DNA from: Candidatus Poribacteria bacterium
GTDB lineage: Bacteria > Poribacteria > WGA-4E > WGA-3G
NCBI GenBank assembly: GCA_028824125.1
Contig: JAPPES010000118.1
Span: 50,063 to 95,943, forward strand
Length of the DNA stretch: 45,881 nt
Direction of reading: 5' to 3'
Shown here in pieces: positions 27,994-35,030 of this stretch. The first letter of the stretch is position 1, and every line of letters starts with the position of its first letter. A model generated the notes under the pieces. That model worked only from the letters and a program-made list of their open reading frames with translations, ran no database searches and had not been told where the DNA came from. The translations under genes and the position numbers were made by a program.

Positions 27994-29262
27994 ATGGGAT
28001 TGGCTGAAGTAGACACTAACCATGCTGCAGTGCGCGCGACCGACGTTCCACATCCTTACCTACATACCATATTTGAAGTCAGTGATAAATATCTAAGACG
28101 CGTTTTCAATGAACAACAGTTGAATGATTTTAAAACTGATTGCCTCCATAACATTCGAGGGGACAGGGATTCGACCATAGAACAGTATATCAAATCATAC
28201 TACGATTTTGTGAAGAAAGAATATCAAAAACAATATGCTAATGCCGATTCATCTTTGAATCAAGACATTTTTTCCGAACCTAACAGACCAAAACTTTTGT
28301 GGGGTAACTGTCTGGATTTTTTGCGGCGTATGGACAGCGAAAGCGTTCAGTTGATGATCACTTCGCCACCATATTACAACGCAAGGGATTATTCCCAGTG
28401 GGAAACTCTTGATGACTATTTGGATGATATGTCCTGTATTATCAAGGAATGCTATCGGGTATTGGACAATCATCGCCCTTTTGTTTTCAATGTCGGCGAT
28501 ATATTTGACAACGACAATAGGAATACAAAATCATCTTGGGGAAAACGTCGAATACCTCTGGGTGCATATTTCACTATGATATTTGAAGAACACGGTTTTC
28601 AATTTGTGGACGACTTCATTTGGGACAAAGGCGAAGTTCAGACTCAGCGGCATAAGAATGGAAACAGACCTTACCCATTGTATCAATATCCAGTCAACTG
28701 TTATGAACATATTTTTATTTTCTACAAACATCGGTTAGATGAAACACTTTATCCTTGTCCAGTATGCGGATGTTTGAAAATCAATGGGAATGCATACTCT
28801 GGAGTAGGTATCAAATCTTGGGAATGCAAGAATTTAGACTGTTTCAAGCGATCAGCAGGCAATCGCGGCAAACGTTTTTCTGCCCGTACGCAGTTGATGA
28901 CAGGTTTGCAACGATCCCATAATCTTGTTGATGAAGATTTGTTGCGCATGTGGCGTCGCGATATCGTCAAATTAGCACCCGTAATCAAGATAAACAGCAA
29001 AGGGCAAAACACGCTTGGACATACAGCCCCCTTCCCACGCGAAATTCCCGAATATGCAGTCAGGGTGTTCAGTGGCATAAATGAATCTGTCCTTGATCCT
29101 TTTGCAGGTTCATTCACGACCACAATAGAATCATTACGGTTAGGACGAAATAGCATTGGCATAGAGCTGAATAGAACGCTGTTTAGAGATGCTGTCATGA
29201 ATCGGATCCCAGGTGGTCTCTTTAATACTGAACCGAAAGAGGTGGAATGTGAATGGATCTGA
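27994..29262 (+). CDS. Beta-class DNA methyltransferase with inserted zinc ribbon
   Basis: This enzyme methylates exocyclic amino groups in DNA (N4-cytosine or N6-adenine). The product has 422 residues. Motif order is that of the beta class: catalytic TSPPYY near residue 123 (motif IV), then the S-adenosylmethionine motif DPFAGSFTT near 368 and GIELN. TSPPY is frequent in N4-cytosine enzymes but not decisive. A four-cysteine insert (CPVC near 255 and CKNLDC near 278) looks like a zinc ribbon and could contribute to target recognition. ATG 27994 has AGGAGGT at 6 nt. The last 14 bp overlap the nuclease gene, typical of a type II restriction-modification operon. Confidence 0.9.
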   Translation: MGLAEVDTNHAAVRATDVPHPYLHTIFEVSDKYLRRVFNEQQLNDFKTDCLHNIRGDRDSTIEQYIKSYYDFVKKEYQKQYANADSSLNQDIFSEPNRPKLLWGNCLDFLRRMDSESVQLMITSPPYYNARDYSQWETLDDYLDDMSCIIKECYRVLDNHRPFVFNVGDIFDNDNRNTKSSWGKRRIPLGAYFTMIFEEHGFQFVDDFIWDKGEVQTQRHKNGNRPYPLYQYPVNCYEHIFIFYKHRLDETLYPCPVCGCLKINGNAYSGVGIKSWECKNLDCFKRSAGNRGKRFSARTQLMTGLQRSHNLVDEDLLRMWRRDIVKLAPVIKINSKGQNTLGHTAPFPREIPEYAVRVFSGINESVLDPFAGSFTTTIESLRLGRNSIGIELNRTLFRDAVMNRIPGGLFNTEPKEVECEWI

Positions 29263-29884
29263 TAGTGACAAAAAGGTAATCGGTCTTTATGGCGAGATGC
29301 GATTAGCAATGGAGCTTCATAAACGAGGATGGCAGGTTTATAGGGCATATATAGATGAGAAATTTGATTTTGTCATTCTGAAAAGTTTCTGCGAAAACTG
29401 CAAAACTTTCAAAAATGCATTGAAACGTGGAAAAACTGTTACCCAACTTTGTGAATCATGTGAACAAGACAGTCTGAAGATGCTCGTTAGATTTATTCAG
29501 GTGAAGACATCAGAGGGAATTCCCGCAACAAAAAGAAAATCGGAAGAAGTTAAAGACTACAGTTTTCATCCGAAAATCCGTTATCACTTGGCAGATTCCA
29601 GGATATTTTACGCATGGATACAGGTCTGGGACGAAGATAAGGATGAGGTTAACTATTTCATTTTCAAACCTGAAGAGGTTAAGCGATTTGATAATTTGGA
29701 CCTTCCTACCTATCAAAAAACCGACAACCAGAAAACCCAACTACCGATAAACAAAGCAGGAAAAGTGCTAAAAGAAGGAAGAGTCCGAAAAGATGGAATA
29801 CAATACGATTACAGAGCGTTTGATGAATTTCTCAACAATTTCGAATGTTTAGAAGAACTAATTGATGGGGATAATTGGAAGTGA
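29249..29884 (+). CDS. PD-(D/E)XK-type restriction endonuclease (putative)
   Basis: A protein of 211 residues. The N-terminal segment GLYGEMRLAMELHKRGWQVYRA is a typical first helix and strand, followed by KFDFVIL and RFIQVKTSEG, which fit the PD-(D/E)XK core (Asp in KFDF, Q-V-K as the ExK variant). A CENC ... CESC pair between them suggests a small zinc-binding insert, echoing the zinc ribbon of the methyltransferase. The start is GTG 29249, with GAGG at 29239-29242; it lies inside the methyltransferase 3' end (14-bp overlap). The partner gene strongly supports a restriction role. Recognition sequence unknown. Confidence 0.8.
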   Translation: MNGSDSDKKVIGLYGEMRLAMELHKRGWQVYRAYIDEKFDFVILKSFCENCKTFKNALKRGKTVTQLCESCEQDSLKMLVRFIQVKTSEGIPATKRKSEEVKDYSFHPKIRYHLADSRIFYAWIQVWDEDKDEVNYFIFKPEEVKRFDNLDLPTYQKTDNQKTQLPINKAGKVLKEGRVRKDGIQYDYRAFDEFLNNFECLEELIDGDNWK

Positions 29885-29909
29885 CCGTAACGAGCAAGGA
29901 GGTAACCCA

Positions 29910-29990
29910 ATAAAAGCCAAGAGGAAGTCTCTTTACATTTTCTGGGTGACCCACCAAGCCCAAAACTACTTATTGCGAATTCGTTGTTAG
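29910..29990 (+). pseudogene. Possible remnant reading frame after the nuclease gene
   Basis: A perfect ribosome site AAGGAGGTAA (29896-29905) is followed not by ATG but by ATA at 29910 and 26 open codons ending at TAG 29990. It could be a gene whose start was mutated and body lost. The right 15-bp inverted repeat lies inside it. Too short to name. Confidence 0.25.
29962..29976. repeat. Right 15-bp inverted repeat flanking the restriction-modification pair
   Basis: AAAACTACTTATTGC is the exact reverse complement of 27798-27812, 78 bp beyond the nuclease stop. Confidence 0.7.
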
Positions 29991-30018
29991 GAAAATGTCT
30001 GTAGGCGTATTAAAACGA

Positions 30019-31104
30019 TTAATAATCCGCCACAGAACCATCTGCTAAACGAGCGTTAGGCCAATTAAACCGTCTTCCCGAATTACTAATCTCAATAACC
30101 TTTGCCTCATCCACTTCAACACCCAAACCTGGACCTTCAGGTAGCGAAACGTAGCCTTCATCGTCCATCTCCCACGTCTTGTGTGCAGGTAGGTTGCTCT
30201 CATAGCCTTCATGAATAAGGAAAAACGGCACCGAAGCGGACAGATGAAAACTCGCAGTGAGACCGAGATAAGACATTGTGCAGTGCGGTGCTATCGGCAC
30301 GTAGTGTGCCTCTGCAAGTGCGGCGACCTTCTTGACTTGTGTGATGCCACCGCCATGTCCAACATCGGGTTGGAGAATGTCAATTACTTGTGCTTCAAGG
30401 ATTTCGCGCACCTCCCATATTGTGCGGTCGCGTTCACCTGTTGCTAAAGGTACTGGGACAGATTCTCTAATCTTGCGCATGACTTCAATGTTGCCCGGCA
30501 CCCATGCCTCTTCAAGAAAAAGCAAATCGTCGGATTTGAGGCGGCCTGCAAATTGTTTAACGACAGGAGGCGGCAAGCCACTATGTGCATCAACCATCAC
30601 TGCGCCACCTGGACCGACTTTCTCTTGTGCATCGTGAACCCGCTGCACCATATTCGCGATCTCATCGGGTGTGCCAGCGAAAGTTTTAGAACCACCCGGA
30701 CCGATTTTTATTGCCTTTGGACTTGGATACTTCCAAATTTTATCACGACAAGGACCACCCAATAGACGATAAACAGGCACACCCCACAATTTGCCCGCAA
30801 TATCCCACAATGCCATATCAATAGCGGAGATCGTATGCACCATCAATCCACCGCCACGGATATTACGATGTGCGCGAAACAGTCGTTGCCAGTGATGTTC
30901 AATACGCGTTGGGTTTTCCCCGATAATCATTGTAGACAAGGAACGTGCCAATTCACAGGTGACGTTCGTCTCCATATTGTTGATCTCGCCCCATCCTGTA
31001 ACGTCCATGTTAGTTTCAATTTTGACGTAAGCCTTCTCACCCATCGGGTAAGCCTCAAGGTTTGTCACCCGTATCTGCGAACCTTTATCTTCATAGTCTG
31101 CCAT
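30019..31104 (-). CDS. Enolase-superfamily (mandelate racemase/galactonate dehydratase-like) enzyme
   Basis: The product has 361 residues. The N-terminal capping domain includes HHWQRLFRAHRNIRGG; the barrel carries the metal ligands expected for the superfamily: Asp in MVDAHSG, Glu in EEAWVPGN and Glu in TGERDRT. C-terminal elements are QPDVGHGGGIT and the catalytic His in APHCTMS. Members dehydrate or racemise acid sugars; this layout fits the galactonate dehydratase-like branch, but the exact substrate is not readable. ATG 31104 is preferred over an upstream in-frame start at 31164 because AAGGAGAT lies just before it. Nearby sialidase-, LamG- and PQQ-type genes suggest a carbohydrate-use neighbourhood. 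Confidence 0.87.
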   Translation of the reverse strand: MADYEDKGSQIRVTNLEAYPMGEKAYVKIETNMDVTGWGEINNMETNVTCELARSLSTMIIGENPTRIEHHWQRLFRAHRNIRGGGLMVHTISAIDMALWDIAGKLWGVPVYRLLGGPCRDKIWKYPSPKAIKIGPGGSKTFAGTPDEIANMVQRVHDAQEKVGPGGAVMVDAHSGLPPPVVKQFAGRLKSDDLLFLEEAWVPGNIEVMRKIRESVPVPLATGERDRTIWEVREILEAQVIDILQPDVGHGGGITQVKKVAALAEAHYVPIAPHCTMSYLGLTASFHLSASVPFFLIHEGYESNLPAHKTWEMDDEGYVSLPEGPGLGVEVDEAKVIEISNSGRRFNWPNARLADGSVADY

Positions 31105-31190
31105 TGTAGTAATCTCCTTCTTTTTGTTGTGTTTTAGTTTTCCATATTTCCTATAGTTTGTCAAACCTTTTCATAAGAGCATCAGGGTTA

Positions 31191-31208
31191 TTTATGGTTT
31201 ACCATAAA
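31191..31208. promoter_or_regulatory. Short perfect palindrome before the LamG gene
   Basis: TTTATGG and CCATAAA arms enclose 4 nt, between the divergent dehydratase and LamG genes and about 28 bp before the LamG ATG. It could be an operator or small hairpin; no regulator is identified. Confidence 0.35.
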
Positions 31209-31235
31209 ACAAAATTTTCAAATAAGGAGTAACAC

Positions 31236-31985
31236 ATGTATATCAAAGTCATTACATTCTTCTGCGCAATGCTGGCATTAGGTATGTTTATCAATGTTTG
31301 CGATGCTCAGATTGATCATGAGAAGATTGTCGGCATATGGTTACTTGACGAAGGTAAGGGTAATGAGGTTGGGGATGTGTCTGGAAATGAGAAGAAAGGG
31401 ACTGCTGCACAATCCAATTGGGTTGATGGAAAGGTTGACGGTGCACTAAGTATTAAAAAAGGTGGAACTGTTACTATTCCTCTGGGTAAAGGAGCAATTT
31501 TGGGTAAAATGAGTTTTATTCTGTGGCTTCAGTTCACTGATGTCGGTGGACAACAAAACTATTTCTCTATATGGGATCAAGGCGGCAATCGCTATGTCCC
31601 TTACAAAGAAGGTGCCAATATCCTACGTTTTTGGACTAATAATTGGAACATTAGTAGTGGTGTAGTTGTTAAAGCGGGGACATGGTACCACGTTGCCAAT
31701 GTCTACGATGGCAACACGGCGAAAATTTACGTGGATGGTGAAGAAAAGATCTCGCAAGCGGTGCCAAAGTTCCAACTTTTAGACCAGGATCAAACCGCCT
31801 GGCTTGCGACTGACAAGGGAGATAGTTTTCAATCCGCATGTATAATGGACGAAGTTGGGCTCTTCAACGATGCCTTATCTAAAGAAGAGATTCAGAATAT
31901 AATGGAGGACGGTATCCATCATTCCGTTCTTGCTGTGAAACCGTCAGATAAACTGTCTGTGCTATGGGGTAAACTGAAACAGTAG
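31236..31985 (+). CDS. Secreted LamG/concanavalin A-like domain protein
   Basis: A protein of 249 residues with a signal peptide (MYIKVITFFCAMLALGMFINVCDA, about 1-24). The single LamG-like domain is recognisable from IVGIWLLDEGKG, FILWLQF, TWYHVANVYDG, AKIYVDGEE and MDEVGLFNDALSKEEI. The C-terminus LAVKPSDKLSVLWGKLK repeats the pattern V-P-KL-WG-LK seen at the end of the LamG protein at 22610-23518. AAGGAG lies before ATG 31236. It is probably a surface or periplasmic ligand-binding protein. Confidence 0.87.
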   Translation: MYIKVITFFCAMLALGMFINVCDAQIDHEKIVGIWLLDEGKGNEVGDVSGNEKKGTAAQSNWVDGKVDGALSIKKGGTVTIPLGKGAILGKMSFILWLQFTDVGGQQNYFSIWDQGGNRYVPYKEGANILRFWTNNWNISSGVVVKAGTWYHVANVYDGNTAKIYVDGEEKISQAVPKFQLLDQDQTAWLATDKGDSFQSACIMDEVGLFNDALSKEEIQNIMEDGIHHSVLAVKPSDKLSVLWGKLKQ

Positions 31986-32019
31986 TAAAATCTATCGGCT
32001 CATGTTATAGTAGATTTTA
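31986..32019 (+). terminator. Hairpin directly after the LamG stop codon
   Basis: TAAAATCTA (31986-31994) and TAGATTTTA (32011-32019) form a perfect 9-bp stem with a 16-nt loop. The stem is AT-rich and lacks a long T run, so termination is plausible but not certain. Confidence 0.4.
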
Positions 32020-32043
32020 GAATTAATCGCCCACTTTTGAACT

Positions 32044-32107
32044 GTCCGAGGGAACTCCGATGCCCGACTATCAATGTGTTTAGTCGCGATTCGGAGATCG
32101 CTCGGAC
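32044..32107. repeat. Imperfect 25-bp inverted repeat with GTCCGAG/CTCGGAC ends
   Basis: The arms 32044-32068 and 32083-32107 pair imperfectly around a 14-nt loop. The right arm contains TCGCGATTCGGAGATCGC, also found exactly at 23641-23658. It is an intergenic palindromic repeat, with one arm copied elsewhere. The rest of 31986-32296 holds the hairpin and a mini reading frame listed separately. Confidence 0.65.
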
Positions 32108-32187
32108 AAAAGACGTTTAAACTTATTTTTATATTCTGCTATAAAATTGAGTGCGTTGGACAAGTTCGGACAAGGAGGGATCGGTTA

Positions 32188-32226
32188 ATGTCAAAAACTA
32201 AACACATTGATGTATCGATGCGATAG
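32188..32226 (+). pseudogene. 12-codon reading frame with strong ribosome site, gene remnant or leader peptide
   Basis: AAGGAGGG (32172-32179) is 8 nt before ATG 32188, which opens MSKTKHIDVSMR and a stop at 32224. The ribosome site is much stronger than that of the following sialidase gene. It may be the start of a deleted gene or a short leader peptide. No function can be given. Confidence 0.3.
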
Positions 32227-32296
32227 CACAAATTTGATATTGAAACGCTATATGAGGCTTGCTATACTATATGAAAAATCTACTATTGGAACAAAG

Positions 32297-33376
32297 ATGC
32301 AACAGGTAACAATTTATCGTGAACAGGGACGTTATGCAGGCTGGCCAGCGAACTACGGTATTTGGTCATGGGATAACGAGATCGTTGTTGGTTTCACCGT
32401 AGGATACCATAAGTCGGATGCAGGATTTCATCGGCGTGATAGAGATAAACCGTTTACAGCGATGCAAGCACGAAGCAAAGACGGTGGTGAAACATGGGCG
32501 GCTTCAGAAACACCGTGCCGTCTTCCCGGAACAGGGACATTATCTGCAGATGAACATGTCGCGGGCAAACATAAATTATCAAGTGATACGGCATTTTGCA
32601 CACCGCAAAGTGTCAACTTTGAACATCCCGATTTTGCTATGATGTGTAGTAGATCAGGTTTACGAGCAGGCGCGCATTCCTGGTTTTATACCTCTATTGA
32701 CCGTTGTCACAGTTGGGATGGCCCGTTTCAACTACCGATGTTCGGTTACACTGGCCTTGCAGCGCGAACAGATTATCTTATTTCGGATGCTGATGAGTGT
32801 TTAATGTTTCTCACAGCGTCTAAAGCAGACGGTGAGGAGGGTTTGATATTTTGCGCACGTACTACTGATGGCGGGAAATCCTTTTCATTATTATCACAAA
32901 TTGGACCGGAGCCAGAAGGTTTTGCGATTATGCCTGCAAGTGTGCGTCTCTCTGAATCTCAGATTTTAGTTGCTGTCCGATGCCGTGGACACGGTGGGAA
33001 AGATTGGCAAGATCGACAAAATTGGATTGATCTTTATGCTTCTGATGATGACGGACAGACGTGGTACTATATGAATTGCCCTGTAGAGAACACCGGACGT
33101 GGCGGAAACCCACCGACCCTTACGCATCTTCATGATGGTAGATTATGCCTTACTTACGGCTATCGGGATGCGCCACATCGTATCTGTGCAAAGTTGAGCA
33201 GTAATAATGGGAAGACTTGGAGTGAAGAGATTGTATTGCGAGATAATGGCGGTGATCATGACATCGGATATCCCCGCACCGTCCAACGTCCTGATGGTGT
33301 AATCATAACAGTCTACTATTTTGATGAAGAACCGGATGGAGAACGATTCATTGAAGCAACGTTGTGGAAACCTTAG
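32297..33376 (+). CDS. Sialidase-like six-bladed propeller protein (Asp-box repeats)
   Basis: A protein of 359 residues. At least four Asp-box (S-x-D-x-G-x-T-W-like) motifs are visible: SKDGGETW, TTDGGKSF, SDDDGQTW and SNNGKTW, the pattern of BNR/sialidase propellers. The N-terminus YREQGRYAGWPANYGIWSW is characteristic of a family found in environmental Planctomycetes-type bacteria. No signal peptide is evident from ATG 32297; in-frame starts exist at 32252 and 32207, and the ribosome site (TTGGAA) is weak, so the start is uncertain. Enzymatic sialidase activity is not proven: many Asp-box proteins are other hydrolases or binding proteins. Confidence 0.8.
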   Translation: MQQVTIYREQGRYAGWPANYGIWSWDNEIVVGFTVGYHKSDAGFHRRDRDKPFTAMQARSKDGGETWAASETPCRLPGTGTLSADEHVAGKHKLSSDTAFCTPQSVNFEHPDFAMMCSRSGLRAGAHSWFYTSIDRCHSWDGPFQLPMFGYTGLAARTDYLISDADECLMFLTASKADGEEGLIFCARTTDGGKSFSLLSQIGPEPEGFAIMPASVRLSESQILVAVRCRGHGGKDWQDRQNWIDLYASDDDGQTWYYMNCPVENTGRGGNPPTLTHLHDGRLCLTYGYRDAPHRICAKLSSNNGKTWSEEIVLRDNGGDHDIGYPRTVQRPDGVIITVYYFDEEPDGERFIEATLWKP

Positions 33377-33387
33377 GTAGTTTTTTG

Positions 33388-34731
33388 TCAATCTTTGTTT
33401 GAATCAAGCTCAAAGCAGACGAGTCGATTTTTTCCGCGAATATACAAACGACCATTCGCCAATACTGGTGCAGCCCAGGCCGGATAATTAATCAACTGCC
33501 TGCCATTTTTATCTGTCGGCACGGCTTGGGAGATAAGTTCAGCTTTCTCAGGCGTGCATTTGAGCAACATCAAACGCCCATACTCCCCAAGATAGATGAA
33601 GTAATCGTTTACCCAAAGCAACGATGCGCGTTCGTTAACCTGTTGCCGCCACATCACCTTTCCAGTTTTGAATTCCACACACCGGAGATCGGCGCCGCCT
33701 GCATGTCTGCCACTACTGCCGTAGAGGTAACCTTCATGATGGATAGCAGTGTTCCAGTGCAGCTCCATCGCTTTGTTCCGGGAGTTTGCCCGATCTTTCC
33801 AAACGACTTTATATCCGCCCGGACGCACTTGAATAACAGAGCTGCCGATCCCATACGATTCGCTAATAAAAACCAGATCGTTATAGACAACAGGACATGA
33901 TGCGTTGACAGATTCAATCTTAGGGTGCCGCCACGGATAATGGAAATCAATTTTGCCTGTTTCGGGCCCAAAACCGACGAGTCCACCGCGCAGAAACGCA
34001 AATCCCCAACGTCTTCCGTTGATCGTCGCAAAGATAGGACTTGCATAACTTGCAAGTTCATCGGCAATCTGATAAACGACCTCCCCTGTGTGTTTATTGA
34101 ACGCAACGATACCACTACCATTTGGCTTGGGTTTACCATTTGATGCCCAGATGTTTTTTGGTGTTCCCGGTGGCGATCCACCAATCTGGGCAATAAGCAA
34201 TTCGCCTTCTACAGCAGGAGCAGAAGCCACACCGAAGAAGTTTTGAACAACATTAAACTTCGTGACAGTATCAACCTTCCATAAACGTTTCCCATTTTGC
34301 GTGCTAACGCAGTGTAACTCTCCCTCAGCACCAAAAATATAGATGCGATCCTCATCAACAATAGGACAACACCGGGGGCCGTTATTATAGCCATACATAT
34401 CCTCGTAGTGTGTGGGATATTCATATTGCCAAAGTTCGTTCCCAGTATCGCTTTCTAAACAGGTTAGACGGGCCATATCACCATGGCGAGCGAAAATATA
34501 CACCCGTCCGTTCGCAATAGTGGGGGCACCGTAACTTGTCCCAATTTCTTTAGCCCACAAGACTGACGGACCCGCTTTCTGCCATGGCGTGATATTTATC
34601 TTTTCTTGAGATTTACCGTTTCGTTCTGGTCCAAGGAAGTCTGGCCAATCTGATGGATACACATCAGTCAAAGCAAACAGAAGGCATAATAAAAATGGGA
34701 AGCATATTGTTTGAAAAAGTTTTAGGCTCAT
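33388..34731 (-). CDS. Secreted PQQ-like beta-propeller protein
   Basis: The product has 447 residues. From ATG 34731 the N-terminus MSLKLFQTICFPFLLCLLFAL is a signal peptide; a longer in-frame start exists at 34773. The mature protein opens with DWPDFLGPERNGKS, the usual first motif of these propellers, followed by repeats of the type APTIANGRVYIFA..G, RLTCLESDTGNELWQYEY, HCVSTQNGKRLWKV and VEFKTGKVMWR. PQQ-type repeats build eight-bladed propellers in BamB-like and quinoprotein families. No catalytic residues can be assigned, so a binding or scaffold role is as likely as oxidation. It is convergent with the sialidase-like gene (11 bp between stops). Confidence 0.87.
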   Translation of the reverse strand: MSLKLFQTICFPFLLCLLFALTDVYPSDWPDFLGPERNGKSQEKINITPWQKAGPSVLWAKEIGTSYGAPTIANGRVYIFARHGDMARLTCLESDTGNELWQYEYPTHYEDMYGYNNGPRCCPIVDEDRIYIFGAEGELHCVSTQNGKRLWKVDTVTKFNVVQNFFGVASAPAVEGELLIAQIGGSPPGTPKNIWASNGKPKPNGSGIVAFNKHTGEVVYQIADELASYASPIFATINGRRWGFAFLRGGLVGFGPETGKIDFHYPWRHPKIESVNASCPVVYNDLVFISESYGIGSSVIQVRPGGYKVVWKDRANSRNKAMELHWNTAIHHEGYLYGSSGRHAGGADLRCVEFKTGKVMWRQQVNERASLLWVNDYFIYLGEYGRLMLLKCTPEKAELISQAVPTDKNGRQLINYPAWAAPVLANGRLYIRGKNRLVCFELDSNKD

Positions 34732-34960
34732 GTTAAGATTGCGTACGTTGCACAAGTTTTGATATAAACTCAACAGTGAACATATATTAAAGCAAGTATT
34801 GGAAAATCCATAAATTAAACTATAGCATAACTCAACAAAAATCGCACATATCTTTTATACAAGTCTTTTTAGATTAGGAAACGTAACAATTGAATACCTC
34901 TGACTGTCTGAACAAAATACTGATATGTGTTTCCATCCAAATTTGCTTCATTCCGAATTA

Positions 34961-34992
34961 TGTACTTTTTTCACCTTAACTCGCGTCTTTAT
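34961..34992 (+). promoter_or_regulatory. ECF-type promoter motif upstream of the sigma-LolA gene
   Basis: A TACT -35 box (ACT at 34964-34966) and CGTCTT (34984-34989) are 17 nt apart, followed by TATATATGAG. It is nearly identical to the copy at 39373-39398, and the similarity continues without break into the coding sequence. The rest of the 34732-35030 gap is AT-rich with no gene. Confidence 0.7.
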
Positions 34993-35030
34993 ATATGAGT
35001 GAGTAAAGGAACGCTTTCTGGAGGTTTTTG

